This document shows positions 37,953 through 47,878 of a stretch of DNA of 64,000 bases, in pieces. Numbering within the stretch: the first letter of the stretch is position 1; the number at the start of each line of letters is the position of its first letter. The stretch comes from an uncultured Alphaproteobacteria bacterium (lineage in GTDB: Bacteria > Pseudomonadota > Alphaproteobacteria > RF32 > CAG-239), in NCBI GenBank assembly GCA_949282205.1, contig CASDOS010000054.1:56364-120363 (forward strand). Direction: 5' to 3'. The notes beneath the pieces were generated by a model. That model was given only the letters and a program-made list of their open reading frames with translations. It was not told the DNA's origin and did not search any database. A program made the translations under genes and the position numbers.

Positions 37953-39530
37953 GTGTTGGAAACAATTCTTAAATATCCGTTGTCTTTTGTTTTGAGCTTG
38001 TGCTTGCTGTTATTTTTAGCAGCAGGCACATTTTTTGGCTCGGCGTATGTTTCTATCCACGATATATCCTTTTTTCTGATTACAGCCATTTTAGCTCTTT
38101 TACAAAAGTCAACATTGCAAAAATTTTTAGTTTTTTTACTATCTCTTTTTTTATTGGGTGTTTATCTTCTTTTGGAATTCCCTCCGTTATATTTGATGAT
38201 AACCGAACTCTTTATGCTTGCTTTTTGCTGTTTTCTCCGGCAATTTCATAAATCCTTTGTTCTATTTTCTATTTTAGCTTCGGCTTTTTTCTGTCATCTT
38301 TTCTATATTCAAACAATTCCCGTTAATCAATACCAACACGATCTCAATGGTATTTTGGTATATATGAATATGATTTCACTACATGGAGTTAATTGGAAAT
38401 ATTTTAATCCGTGGTCCATGTATTATCTTTTTCACCAACCTTTGTTATTCCTTATTCAAGCCTCTCTTTATCATTTTAGTCTTGATATTTGGAATTCAGC
38501 TACCTTAGCCCAAGAAACTTTGCAATATTTATCGTTGTTTTTTGTAACAGGAACTACTGTTATAACTGCGGCCATTCTTAAAGAACTTAAATTATCTTCG
38601 CGGTTGTACTATTTTGCTCTAATTCTTTTTACATTTAACCCCACGCTATTTCTCTTTTCCGGCTATATCTCCGATGATACATCCGTTCTCTTTTGGGGCT
38701 GTTGTGTTATTTATTTTACCATTAAATGGTTTAATACGGAAAAAACACGTTATATAATTTTGTGCGCCGTATGTTTTGCCTTGGGGGTATTAACTAAATT
38801 ATCTCTTCTTATGCTTGTTCCGGCTTTAGCTTTTATGTTTTTATATAAATTGTTCAGTAAAAAATTTAGTCGTTTGATTTGGTTTGATTTAAATTTATTT
38901 ATTATTATTGCTGTTCCTTTGGCCTTGAGTTGGATTGTTCGGAATCATATCCTTTTTGATATGCAATTTTATAATGTCCCTGATACATCACCTAATGGGC
39001 AAAATTTTTATAATTTAAGTTTTTCCGACAGAGTTTTTGATTTTTCTCAGCTATTTATTCCCTTTATTCAGGCTCCTGATGTTGTTGATGCTAATATGTG
39101 GTTAGCTCTTATAAAAACAGAACTTTTCGGGGAGTGGAATATGGCATTTAAGAAAACTTCTCTTATTTATCCGATTTTTTTCTTATATTTCTTAAATGTG
39201 ATTTTGAAAATTTTTGTCTTTGGTTTTCTTTGTTTCATATTATATAAAATCTTTCGTCAAAAAATAGCCTTTAATCCTTTATTCCTTTTCTTTGCTATCT
39301 TATATTCGACTCTATGGTGTTATAGTTTCAAATACGCTTTGGATTATCCTTATGTTTGTTCTAGCGATTTTCGATTGTTTGCTTTGCTTATGATTCCAGA
39401 AATTGCTATTTTATCATTTGCTTTAGATAAATTCTTTTGCGCTTCTCAACAAAAGAAGGCAAACTTCTTGCTTGCCTTCTCTGTAATTTACTCAGTCCTT
39501 GCTTGCATCGTCTACACTTACGGACTTTAA
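37953..39530 (+). CDS. Multi-pass membrane protein, probable GT-C glycosyltransferase
   Basis: 525 residues, GTG start with AGGA upstream. About eleven to twelve hydrophobic segments. The loop after the fourth or fifth segment contains QHDLNGILVYM and then WSMYYLFHQPLLFLI, resembling the first-loop acidic residue and the H-P motif of ArnT/PMT-like transferases; SGYISDDTSVLFW also recalls that family. It belongs to the operon of the TolC-Ig lipoprotein. Substrate unknown; an oligosaccharide or lipid-linked sugar is likely if the family call is right. Ends where a convergent gene begins. Confidence 0.55.
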   Translation: MLETILKYPLSFVLSLCLLLFLAAGTFFGSAYVSIHDISFFLITAILALLQKSTLQKFLVFLLSLFLLGVYLLLEFPPLYLMITELFMLAFCCFLRQFHKSFVLFSILASAFFCHLFYIQTIPVNQYQHDLNGILVYMNMISLHGVNWKYFNPWSMYYLFHQPLLFLIQASLYHFSLDIWNSATLAQETLQYLSLFFVTGTTVITAAILKELKLSSRLYYFALILFTFNPTLFLFSGYISDDTSVLFWGCCVIYFTIKWFNTEKTRYIILCAVCFALGVLTKLSLLMLVPALAFMFLYKLFSKKFSRLIWFDLNLFIIIAVPLALSWIVRNHILFDMQFYNVPDTSPNGQNFYNLSFSDRVFDFSQLFIPFIQAPDVVDANMWLALIKTELFGEWNMAFKKTSLIYPIFFLYFLNVILKIFVFGFLCFILYKIFRQKIAFNPLFLFFAILYSTLWCYSFKYALDYPYVCSSDFRLFALLMIPEIAILSFALDKFFCASQQKKANFLLAFSVIYSVLACIVYTYGL

Positions 39531-40328
39531 TTATTGATTTAAATATTTGAGTTCCGCTTCTATTGCATCTGTTATGTCTTCATTATTTTCATTTGGTAAA
39601 GTTTCTTGTGTTATATTTTTTTCTGTATCAGTTTCTTGTTCAGAAGACGCTTCTTGCATTTTAGTAAATTGCAATAAATTTTGCGGTTCGGCACCTTCTT
39701 CTATGTCACTGACATAAGGTGCTGACGTTTCGGAAATATATGCAGGCATTGTTCGAATATCTTTTTCAATATCTCGGTCTTGCTGCATAAACTCTTGAAT
39801 GCGGATAACTTTTTCTTTCCCCTTATTTTCATCTTCATTAGTTTTTTCTATTATTTCCGGAGTTGCTTTGCTTTGAATTGCTTCTTTGGCTGGCAAGTTA
39901 TCTCTTTCTTTTAGTTCTTCTTCGCTCATTAATTTAGATGCATCAACATCTGTATCGATGCACTCTAACAACCAAACATCATATATGGGATGCTCTATGG
40001 CGTTAATCCCTGGACTTGATGATACTATCCAACCTCTAAATATGTTATATTCATCTGTACCGAAACTTTTATCTGTTACGTCTATAAATGCAAAATTTTC
40101 CGGCGTTTCTTCTGCAGGACGTTTTTTACAGGCTCTCAGTACCAGTGAAAAGTCGCCGAACGATATTTTGGATTTTACCGGAACTGTTATTTTATTGACA
40201 CGGCCCGTCACCTTATCCATGGCTTGCATTAAGGCCGCATTTGTCGGTATCTCTGCCGCTAGTACAAAATTTGCCATGCTCATACATATTAATGTTGACG
40301 CTACCGTAATTCTATTTTTCATCATCAT
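39531..40328 (-). CDS. DUF2155 secreted protein
   Basis: About 265 residues; three consecutive ATG codons (40328, 40325, 40322) and a GTG at 40331 make the exact start uncertain. Signal peptide ending near LAA. The DUF2155 core is clear: ALMQAMDKVTGRVNKITVPV, ISFGDFSLVLRACKKRP, and FRGWIVSSSPGINAIEHPIYDVWLLEC, with the paired cysteines. The family is almost confined to alphaproteobacteria and is often next to mlaD, as here. The second half (about 140-266) is acidic, low complexity and probably disordered, which is an extra feature. Overlaps mlaD by 17 bases; periplasmic, function unknown. Confidence 0.85.
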   Translation of the reverse strand: MMMKNRITVASTLICMSMANFVLAAEIPTNAALMQAMDKVTGRVNKITVPVKSKISFGDFSLVLRACKKRPAEETPENFAFIDVTDKSFGTDEYNIFRGWIVSSSPGINAIEHPIYDVWLLECIDTDVDASKLMSEEELKERDNLPAKEAIQSKATPEIIEKTNEDENKGKEKVIRIQEFMQQDRDIEKDIRTMPAYISETSAPYVSDIEEGAEPQNLLQFTKMQEASSEQETDTEKNITQETLPNENNEDITDAIEAELKYLNQ

Positions 40329-40770
40329 CACCTGTTACCATAAAAATAATTTCTCCCACCATATCCTCCAGTGACTTCGCATCTTTGGTATTTGCGGCAG
40401 TACTGCCCGGTGTTAATTTATTTGCAGATTGACCTGGTTCGATTTTTATGAATTTATCTCCCATTAATCCATCTCCGGCAATTGTTACTTCACTATCTTC
40501 CGGCAAAATAATATCCGGCCTTAAGCTCATTTTTACATCCACCATATAATCTTCCGGATTTATTGATTGCGCTAATACGGTTCCGACTTTAATACCGTTT
40601 ATGCGGACATCCGCTCCCGTATTTAAACCTCCAACTTTTAAAAATCTTGCATTTATTTCATATCCTTTTACAACTTGCAAATCTGATACTCTATATGCGA
40701 AAACCATGAAAAGGGCCGCAACTGCCAAGACAACCAGCCCCATTATCGTTTCTACCGGTTTTTTATTCAT
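40312..40770 (-). CDS. mlaD: MlaD-family phospholipid transport protein (copy 2)
   Basis: 152 residues: one N-terminal membrane anchor (about 10-27) and one MCE domain with GLNTGADVRINGIKVGTV and EVTIAGDGLMGDKFIKIEPG. MlaD forms the hexameric ring in the inner membrane that passes phospholipid between MlaC and the MlaFE transporter. AAGGAG ribosome site. It lies 12 bases downstream of another mlaD-like gene and upstream of DUF2155. The two MCE proteins are clearly different in sequence. Confidence 0.88.
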   Translation of the reverse strand: MNKKPVETIMGLVVLAVAALFMVFAYRVSDLQVVKGYEINARFLKVGGLNTGADVRINGIKVGTVLAQSINPEDYMVDVKMSLRPDIILPEDSEVTIAGDGLMGDKFIKIEPGQSANKLTPGSTAANTKDAKSLEDMVGEIIFMVTGDDDEK

Positions 40771-40782
40771 TTCTTTCTCCTT

Positions 40783-41283
40783 TTATTGTTTATCTTCCGA
40801 TGCTTGGTTTGATTTTTTACTTTTGCCAAGCGATATAATTCTATCCAACAGCTCTTCCAACACCATTGCGTCTTGAGTGAAACCTATATTTCCATTCGGT
40901 TGCAGATAATCTTCCGCACCTCCAACATCTATTTCCACATATTTTCCACCAATCAGACCGAAACTAACTATTGAGGCACTACTGTCTTCAGGTATTTTAT
41001 ATTCTTTTCCAATTTCCATTGTCAACTTGGTGCGAAAATCTTTATCTAATTCCGCAGATGTTACTCTTCCGATATTTACTCCCGATAATCTTACCGCATC
41101 TCCGACATTCAATCCATCCGTGCGCCCAAAACTGGCATATATATTATATGTCCCGCCATCTCCTTGACCTTTTATTGAGGCGTTGTGCGAAATTGTTATA
41201 AATACACCTATCAAAATTACCATTAAGGATATTATACCGATGCGAATTGTTTTCATCTCTTCTTTGGTATACTTTTCTTCCAC
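40783..41283 (-). CDS. MlaD-family phospholipid transport protein (copy 1)
   Basis: 166 residues from a GTG at 41283 with GGGAG upstream; an ATG at 41256 (MKTIRIG) is an alternative. Membrane anchor about 12-30, then an MCE domain with RTDGLNVGDAVRLSGVNIGRV and SIVSFGLIGGKYVEIDVGG, then a short charged C-terminal tail. Same fold as the next gene but only partly similar, so an ancient duplication or a hetero-hexamer partner is possible. First gene of the mlaD-mlaD-DUF2155 operon. Confidence 0.85.
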   Translation of the reverse strand: MEEKYTKEEMKTIRIGIISLMVILIGVFITISHNASIKGQGDGGTYNIYASFGRTDGLNVGDAVRLSGVNIGRVTSAELDKDFRTKLTMEIGKEYKIPEDSSASIVSFGLIGGKYVEIDVGGAEDYLQPNGNIGFTQDAMVLEELLDRIISLGKSKKSNQASEDKQ

Positions 41284-41436
41284 CTTTATTTCTCCCTTTA
41301 GACTTCTTTTTAATCTTCTTATATCTTATAAATAATTTTTTGTCACCATTAGTTTTATTATTTGACACGAAATTGTGAAATTTTTAAACATTTTTTGTTA
41401 TAAATTTGGTTAATAAATTCCAGTTTAGGTGCTTTT

Positions 41437-42156
41437 ATGATTGAAATATTAAATTTAACTCAAAATTTTGGCAAAAAAAATGCTCTGGATTGTATCTCCC
41501 TTATATTGAAATCCGGTGAGGTTGTTGCTCTTATCGGTGAAAATGGCGCCGGTAAATCTACTTTGATGCGTATTATTTGCGGGTATCTTAAATCTACATC
41601 AGGAAGCGTTCACATCTTTGGAAATAATATTGAAACGAACAGAATTGAAGCTCTTCAACATATCGGTTATGTACCTGAAATATCTTCTTTGTACGCTGAT
41701 ATGACTGTTTTTGATTTCTTAAAATGGGTTGCCGGCTTATGGAATATCGCCAATTTTAACGATGCTATTGCAAATGCCGCTTCGCAGATGCAAATTCTTG
41801 ATGTTTTGGCTGATAAAATTGAAACTCTTTCAAAAGGATATAAAAAAAGAGTGGAAATCGCGGCGGCTATTCTTCACCAGCCCGATATTCTTATCCTAGA
41901 TGAACCAACCGACGGGCTTGATCCTAACCAAAAACAGCATATCCGCAATTTTATGAAATCTTATGCTAAGAAAAATTTGGTACTTGTATCTACTCATGTT
42001 TTAGAAGATGCTGAAATTGCGAATCGCATTCTTATGCTTTCGCATGGTAAACTTATCGGGAATATGCCAATGAAAGATTTTAAAAAAATTTCTCAAACCG
42101 GTAATCTTAACGATGCTTTTCGTATCTTGAGTTCTGCAAAAAAGGAGAAAAAATGA
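41437..42156 (+). CDS. ABC transporter ATP-binding protein, GldA-type
   Basis: 239 residues. Walker A GENGAGKST (about 32-40), signature LSKGYKKRV (canonical LSGGQ-type, degenerate as in GldA/NosF exporters), Walker B ILILDEPTDGLDP, H-loop STHVLED. It overlaps the following permease gene by 4 bases (ATGA), so the pair is coupled. Together with the GldF-GldG-like and DUF4340 genes it makes the so-called gliding-type ABC operon, which occurs in many non-gliding bacteria; substrate unknown. A TTGACA lies at 41362-41367 upstream. Confidence 0.88.
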   Translation: MIEILNLTQNFGKKNALDCISLILKSGEVVALIGENGAGKSTLMRIICGYLKSTSGSVHIFGNNIETNRIEALQHIGYVPEISSLYADMTVFDFLKWVAGLWNIANFNDAIANAASQMQILDVLADKIETLSKGYKKRVEIAAAILHQPDILILDEPTDGLDPNQKQHIRNFMKSYAKKNLVLVSTHVLEDAEIANRILMLSHGKLIGNMPMKDFKKISQTGNLNDAFRILSSAKKEKK

Positions 42157-44522
42157 AACAATTTTTAGGTCAATTTTCAAAAGAATTTCAAACTCTTTTT
42201 TGCTCCGTAAGCGCTTATGTCGTTATCGCCGCTTATTATATTTTTTCGATGTTTTCGACTTTTTATATCGGAGATTATTTTTTAAGAGAATCCGAAATTA
42301 TGAATGCTTTTTTTGCATCTCAGCCTATTATGCTGACTTTGATTATTCCGGCAATTACCATGCGCTTGTGGGCTGAGGAAACTAAAAGCGGTACGTTGGA
42401 ATTATTACTTACACAGCCTATTAGTTTTACTAAACTCGTATTATCTAAATTTTGTGCCGCGTTCTTGTTTTTTCTTTTATTATTGCTTTCTTCTCTTTGC
42501 CTATTTTTTATATCTTCGTATCTCTCGGTTTTAGATTATGGGTTAACTTATTCCGCTTATCTCGGTGTTTTGCTTTGCGGGGCTTTTTTTACGGCTATCG
42601 GCGCATTGATTTCCGCTTTGTGTAAAAATAATATTCTGAGCTATATATATACGATTTTTATTTTATTTGTTCTCTCTCAATTTGAATTTACGTCTTTGTA
42701 TTCTGTCCCCTTGTCTGATTTAGGATTTGAAAAAAATTATAACGCATTTTTGAGCGGAAGTTTGGCTTGGAGTAATGTCTTTTATTTTTTATGCGGAACA
42801 GGAGTGTGCTTATGGTTGAATGTTGTTGCTTTAGAGTATAGGCGTACTAATGGTGCTTCTGATAAAAAATATTTTTACTTTTTTACTTCTCTGTTATTCG
42901 TCTTGTTTGTTTGCTCGGTCTTAGGTGTTGCTCTTATTTGGAATCATTCTTTTGATATTACTGACGAGAAAAAATATACCTTAAATGCTGATGACAGAAA
43001 ATTTTTGCAGGAACTCGATAAGCGTATTGATATTACTTTGTACGAATCTAAAAATCAAAGACAAAATGCTAATTCCAGTTATGCCGTTTATGCTGATTTT
43101 GTAGAGAAAATTTTGCATCTTATCGAAAAACATTCCGAAGGTGCCGTTCGTTCCGAAATCGTTTGGGTTGAACCTTTCAGCTCTCTGGAACAGAGATTAA
43201 CTAATGAAAATAATATTCCTTTTGAAACGGATAAATTTGAACAGAAAATTTTTATGGCGGCTGAGTTTTCAAGTAATGAGGGCGGAACTTATCTTATTAA
43301 TGCTTTTAGCAATCTTCGGCAAAATTTGTTGGAAACGGATTTTATGAGAGCCTTAAAAATTTTTAATCAGCCACGCCCTAAAGCTATTGTTGTTGCTGAT
43401 AATAATGACTTAAATGAAATGCGGGCTTTTAAAGGTATTTTGCAAGAATTTTATCAAGTTAAATATCTTGATATTCTACCTTTTTTTGTTCCAGATGAGT
43501 ATAAATTCTTGATTGTTATTAATCCTAAAGAACTTTCTACAGAATCGCTTTTGGCTATGGAACAATATGTTCTTAACGGTGGAACTCTGATCATCTTTGC
43601 CGAGCCTAAAATGGTTTCAAATACTAGGGGAAAACCTCTTATTTCATTCTTGCAGAACTTTGGTATTTCGCCTGTTCCTTCCGAGATTATTCAAGATAGT
43701 GTAAATAAACAGACGGTTTTTCCTTCCGATGTCGTTTATCAGTACCTTAATAAAAATATCCGCTCTGTAATAGTTAATGATGCCGGAAAAATTGCTCTTA
43801 AAACAAACGATTCTTATCAAACATTTCCTCTTCTGAATTCTTTTGATAATGTTTCCGCCGCTTTGTCTGTCGGGAAATATACGTCGAACTATCTTAATTT
43901 AGCTCTTGAAGGGCAACATATTGAACCATCTTCTCTCCACGATGGGCGTGTGTTATTTTTTTATGACACAGATTTACTTAAAGACTATCTTTTTGTTTCT
44001 TCGGAATCTAAAGGTACTGATTTTTATCAGGTTATTCCGACTGCCGATAATTTGTTGTTTTTGTTGAGGCTTTTTGACTTTGCCGCCAATTCCAATATTG
44101 AAAGCTCTCTGGCTTATAATCATTATACCTTAAGTACTTCCAGTATCGGAAATGCTATTTTTAATTATATCAGTAAATATTACGAACCGCAGATCACACA
44201 AATAGAACAGAATATTCAACTTTATACATCACAAAAAGAAAATTTTTATAACAGCTTGAAAGCGCGGGGATTTGCTTCTATTAAGAATATTGGAGATATT
44301 AGTTCCATTGAACAGAAATTAGATGAAAATAGAAACCAATTATATAAAATTAAATCCATAATCGCTCAATATTATCAATCCGCTATTATGACTTTTACGA
44401 TTGCTTTGACTTTCGGTGTCTTACTGTTGCTTCTGGGAATTTTGGTTATTCTTAATGTTGCAATTAAAAAAATTCGTTTGAAAAAAATTAGGAGACTGAT
44501 TAATGCTTCTCAAACACATTAA
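42153..44522 (+). CDS. GldF-GldG-like fused ABC permease and auxiliary domain
   Basis: 789 residues. Residues 1-265 are an ABC-2 type permease with about six to seven membrane segments; PAITMRLWAEETKSGTLELLLTQP is its hallmark (GldF). Residues about 285-700 form a GldG-type periplasmic/extracytoplasmic region (ITDEKKYTLNADDRKFLQEL, FIVINPKELSTESLLAMEQYVLNGG-like segment), and a final membrane segment lies near 740-765. In Bacteroidetes gldF and gldG are separate genes; fusion is frequent in Proteobacteria. It overlaps the DUF4340 gene by 20 bases. Role: ABC export or extraction of an unknown substrate. Confidence 0.85.
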   Translation: MKQFLGQFSKEFQTLFCSVSAYVVIAAYYIFSMFSTFYIGDYFLRESEIMNAFFASQPIMLTLIIPAITMRLWAEETKSGTLELLLTQPISFTKLVLSKFCAAFLFFLLLLLSSLCLFFISSYLSVLDYGLTYSAYLGVLLCGAFFTAIGALISALCKNNILSYIYTIFILFVLSQFEFTSLYSVPLSDLGFEKNYNAFLSGSLAWSNVFYFLCGTGVCLWLNVVALEYRRTNGASDKKYFYFFTSLLFVLFVCSVLGVALIWNHSFDITDEKKYTLNADDRKFLQELDKRIDITLYESKNQRQNANSSYAVYADFVEKILHLIEKHSEGAVRSEIVWVEPFSSLEQRLTNENNIPFETDKFEQKIFMAAEFSSNEGGTYLINAFSNLRQNLLETDFMRALKIFNQPRPKAIVVADNNDLNEMRAFKGILQEFYQVKYLDILPFFVPDEYKFLIVINPKELSTESLLAMEQYVLNGGTLIIFAEPKMVSNTRGKPLISFLQNFGISPVPSEIIQDSVNKQTVFPSDVVYQYLNKNIRSVIVNDAGKIALKTNDSYQTFPLLNSFDNVSAALSVGKYTSNYLNLALEGQHIEPSSLHDGRVLFFYDTDLLKDYLFVSSESKGTDFYQVIPTADNLLFLLRLFDFAANSNIESSLAYNHYTLSTSSIGNAIFNYISKYYEPQITQIEQNIQLYTSQKENFYNSLKARGFASIKNIGDISSIEQKLDENRNQLYKIKSIIAQYYQSAIMTFTIALTFGVLLLLLGILVILNVAIKKIRLKKIRRLINASQTH

Positions 44523-45447
44523 AATTGCTCTTATATGTCTGCTTATCGCGGTTCCGTTGCTTGTTTACGGAGTTTACTTGAACAGTACGAAAATTCATCT
44601 TCTGGCAAGAGGTAACTATTTTTTTGAAGCAACCAGAAACAGTGCCGATATTACTCAAATTGAAATTGTTTTTCCTAATCAAAAATCTATTCATATTCAA
44701 AAAACAGATAATTTTTGGAGAATTAGCGAAGCTGATGGTTATTACGCTTCTTTTGCTAAAATTAATGCGTTGGTTAGTCTTATCCGCAATACGGTTATTT
44801 ATCGGGCTGATTATATTCATGAAAAAGAAATGGATTTATTCGAAAATCCTCTAAAAATTATTAGTAGCGACAAAAACGGAAATATTGTTGATGAGGCGAT
44901 TATTGCTCCACTGAAAGATGGTAATAAATACTATTATGCTCTACTCAATAATGACAACTTCCTCTATCAGTTAAATAGTAATTTTGAACTATCTTCCTAT
45001 GTTATGGATTGGGTACAAATGCCTCTGTTTACATTTAATATTTCTAATGTTAAACGTATAAAAAACGATGATTTTGAAGTTTACCGCCGCTTTGATGATG
45101 AAAACTTTAAAGATGTTCATTCTTCAAATGAGTATTCTCATTTGCAACAATTACTTGATAATTTTTGGTACTTGAGCGCAGATGAAATAAAAAATGCTAA
45201 TTTTGTTAATTTTGATAATTTTTCTAAAATCAAACATTTTGAAATTACATTGTTTAACGGGATTATTTATGAGATAGACCTTTTTTCTCAAGACCTTGAT
45301 TATTGGATTTCCGTTCATCTAAACAGAGAGGGGTTAATTGATAAATCTTCTTTACAACAAATAAAAGAAAACAGTCTTCTTTATGATGGTTGGCTATTTA
45401 AAATTAATTCTAGTAAAGGAGCTATTATTTCTGAGTTTATACTATAA
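44503..45447 (+). CDS. DUF4340 protein of GldFG-type ABC operon
   Basis: 314 residues with one N-terminal membrane anchor (about 8-26). The soluble region has repeated beta-strand units (ITQIEIVFPNQKSIHIQKTDNFWRI-like start, YYALLNNDNFLYQL) fitting DUF4340, the usual third partner of GldA-GldFG operons. Most of it would face the periplasm. Begins inside the end of the permease gene and is followed by a bidirectional terminator. Confidence 0.78.
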   Translation: MLLKHIKIALICLLIAVPLLVYGVYLNSTKIHLLARGNYFFEATRNSADITQIEIVFPNQKSIHIQKTDNFWRISEADGYYASFAKINALVSLIRNTVIYRADYIHEKEMDLFENPLKIISSDKNGNIVDEAIIAPLKDGNKYYYALLNNDNFLYQLNSNFELSSYVMDWVQMPLFTFNISNVKRIKNDDFEVYRRFDDENFKDVHSSNEYSHLQQLLDNFWYLSADEIKNANFVNFDNFSKIKHFEITLFNGIIYEIDLFSQDLDYWISVHLNREGLIDKSSLQQIKENSLLYDGWLFKINSSKGAIISEFIL

Positions 45448-45456
45448 ATGCAGGCA

Positions 45457-45488
45457 AATTAAAACCGGTATTGCTACCGGTTTTAATT
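45457..45488. terminator. Bidirectional terminator
   Basis: A perfect 14-base stem (45457-45470 with 45475-45488) closes a 4-base loop, with AATTAAAA at one end and TTTTAATT at the other. It separates the convergent DUF4340 gene and ettA and can work in both directions. Confidence 0.85.
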
Positions 45489-45489
45489 A

Positions 45490-47169
45490 TTAGCGTTCAA
45501 GCTTTTTGTATCTAATACGATGCGGATTGCAGGCTTCCTCTCCTAGACGGCGTATCTTGTCTTTTTCATAGTCTTCAAAGTTACCTTCAAACCATTCTAC
45601 ATGCCCTTCATCTTCATAGGCTAAAATGTGGGTCGCCAAACGATCTAAAAACCATCTATCGTGTGATGTTACCAGAACACAACCAGGGTAATTCATTATA
45701 CCTTCTTCTAATGAACGCAATGTATCTACATCCAAATCATTGGTCGGCTCGTCTAACAAAATAACATTGGCACCTTTTTTCAACATTTTTGCCAGATGTA
45801 CTCGATTTCTTTCTCCTCCGGATAATTGTCCTATTTTCTTTTGCTGATCCGTTCCTTTGAAATTAAACTGACCTACATATGCTCGGGACGGCATTTGCTT
45901 TTTCCCTAGCTCTATGATATCCAGCCCATCCGATATTTCTTCCCATATCGTTTTATTGGCGTCTAATTCATCTCGACTTTGATCCACATAACCTAAATCG
46001 ACTGTTTCTCCAATAATAATCTCTCCAGAATCCGGCTTTGCTTGTCCTGTTATCATTCTGAATAATGTTGTCTTACCGGCTCCGTTCGGTCCGATGATAC
46101 CAACAATCGCTCCTTTCGGAATCTTAAAGGATAAGTTATCTATCAATACTCTGTCACCATATGATTTGGAAATGTTTTTCGCCTCGATTACCATATCTCC
46201 CAATCTTTCACTCATTGGGATATTAATATAGGCTTGGGTAATCTGTTCTTTTGATGTTTCCGACAATAACTCTTCATAAGCATTAATACGCGCTTTCGAT
46301 TTGGCTTGTCTGGCTTTCGGATTTTTACGAATCCACTCTAATTCATTTGCTAATGTCTTTTGACGGGCACTCTCTTCGCGAGCTTCTTGTTCTATACGTT
46401 TTTGCTTTTGTTCCAACCATGATGTATAATTGCCTTCATACGGTATCCCTTGCCCTCTGTCTAATTCCAAAATCCAGCCGGTTACGTTATCTAAGAAGTA
46501 TCTGTCGTGGGTTACCATTACCACCGTTCCTTTATAATCGCGCAAGTGGTGTTCTAACCACGCAACGGACTCCGCATCCAAATGGTTTGTCGGTTCATCT
46601 AATAACAACATATCCGGCTTCGATAATAGTAACCGACATAAAGCTACACGTCTTTTTTCTCCACCGGACAATTTTGTTACATCAGCATCCGCAGGTGGAC
46701 AACGTAATGCATCCATGGCTATCTGAACGGTTCTTTCTATATCCCATCCATTTGCCGCATCTATTTTTTCTTGCAGTGCGGCTTGTTCCTCTATCAATGC
46801 ATTCATTTCGTCATCCGACATCGGTTCTGCAAACTTCATCGATACTTCTTCAAAGCGCTTCAATAATGATACCGTGTCACCTAATCCATCCATAACATTT
46901 TCCATAACGTTTTTAGATGAATCCAACTTTGGTTCTTGCTCTAAATATCCAACTTTTACACCTTCGGCTGCCCATGCCTCTCCGTTAAATTCTTTATCCA
47001 CCCCTGCCATAATTTTTAGTAAGGTAGACTTACCGGCGCCATTTACTCCTAACACTCCGATTTTTGCTCCCGGGAAAAATGACAAACTTATATTCTTAAA
47101 TAATTCTTTTCCTCCAGGGAACACTTTGCTTAAATTTTGCATAACATAAATGTATTGATATGATGCCAT
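45490..47169 (-). CDS. ettA: Energy-dependent translational throttle protein EttA
   Basis: ABC-F ATPase that binds the ribosomal E site and gates the first elongation step according to ATP/ADP. 559 residues against 555 in E. coli. Two ABC domains: Walker [10 protein letters not shown] (about 40) and GPNGAGKTT (about 350), signatures LSGGEKRRV and LSGGERNRV, and an arm/linker region with basic residues ([33 protein letters not shown]). No membrane segments. GGAAGGA ribosome site. Confidence 0.95.
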   Translation of the reverse strand: MASYQYIYVMQNLSKVFPGGKELFKNISLSFFPGAKIGVLGVNGAGKSTLLKIMAGVDKEFNGEAWAAEGVKVGYLEQEPKLDSSKNVMENVMDGLGDTVSLLKRFEEVSMKFAEPMSDDEMNALIEEQAALQEKIDAANGWDIERTVQIAMDALRCPPADADVTKLSGGEKRRVALCRLLLSKPDMLLLDEPTNHLDAESVAWLEHHLRDYKGTVVMVTHDRYFLDNVTGWILELDRGQGIPYEGNYTSWLEQKQKRIEQEAREESARQKTLANELEWIRKNPKARQAKSKARINAYEELLSETSKEQITQAYINIPMSERLGDMVIEAKNISKSYGDRVLIDNLSFKIPKGAIVGIIGPNGAGKTTLFRMITGQAKPDSGEIIIGETVDLGYVDQSRDELDANKTIWEEISDGLDIIELGKKQMPSRAYVGQFNFKGTDQQKKIGQLSGGERNRVHLAKMLKKGANVILLDEPTNDLDVDTLRSLEEGIMNYPGCVLVTSHDRWFLDRLATHILAYEDEGHVEWFEGNFEDYEKDKIRRLGEEACNPHRIRYKKLER

Positions 47170-47203
47170 TATTTCCTTCCTTTTCGTTTACAGATTATGT
47201 GAT

Positions 47204-47743
47204 TTAATATTGACGAAGTTTCATTTCTTCTTGTTTTATTTTTTGGTATATTCCTTCTTTAACTGCCCGTTGGCGCTTTTGGGCCATTACTTTATCGTAA
47301 TATGCATTTAATTTGCTCCGCTCATCTTTCCGGCGATCGTATACCAACGTTACATCATATTCTTTTCGCGGCTTTAATACTTTGCCATCCGGTAACTTTA
47401 TCGTTCCGTTTTTATATAATGTCGACTTAAATATTTTTTGGTTGTTAAATCTTCGATTAACTTCTTCACACCCCCAATATCCATCGCCTCTTTTTTCCAT
47501 ATATGCCGTTGCTTTGGCTTTATTATATTCGTACATTCCATCTGCTTGCTCTTGATCACTTCGGGCTTTACTCACTAAATAGGCGCGTGCTATCAATTCA
47601 TAGGAGGGATATCGTGAAGCTCCACATGCCAACCCTTCTCCGGATACATACCCAAGATTTCTCACATCTTCTAAATAACTTGATGCATACGTCGGAAACG
47701 AAAATATACACATTCCCAGACATATAATTGCGGTAAATTTCAT
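47204..47743 (-). CDS. Small secreted protein of unknown function
   Basis: 179 residues. Signal peptide with cleavage after TYA (about residue 20). The mature protein is helical and basic, with two cysteines (Cys40 region and the WGCEEV motif) and a Lys/Arg/Gln-rich C-terminal helix. No family recognised. It lies 34 bases upstream of ettA on the same strand and could be in its operon. Probably periplasmic. Confidence 0.6.
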   Translation of the reverse strand: MKFTAIICLGMCIFSFPTYASSYLEDVRNLGYVSGEGLACGASRYPSYELIARAYLVSKARSDQEQADGMYEYNKAKATAYMEKRGDGYWGCEEVNRRFNNQKIFKSTLYKNGTIKLPDGKVLKPRKEYDVTLVYDRRKDERSKLNAYYDKVMAQKRQRAVKEGIYQKIKQEEMKLRQY

Positions 47744-47817
47744 CTTCTCTCTTTGCCTGTTTTCTTTACTTTGGGTATTATAATGGCAAATAAATCTATT
47801 TCAAGTGAAAAAATTAT

Positions 47818-47846
47818 TTGACAAATTAAAACATTTATCGTATGTT
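47818..47846 (+). promoter_or_regulatory. Promoter of rpmJ
   Basis: Consensus TTGACA (47818-47823), 17-base spacer, TATGTT (47841-47846). Transcription would begin near 47853, 26 bases before the rpmJ ATG. One of the best promoter matches in the window. Confidence 0.65.
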
Positions 47847-47878
47847 TCGCTCAAACTTTTGTGTAAGGAATAAGAAAA

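Noticed and set aside
46347..46895. 182-codon plus-strand frame opposite ettA
   Set aside because: Antisense to ettA; no ribosome site or recognisable domain.
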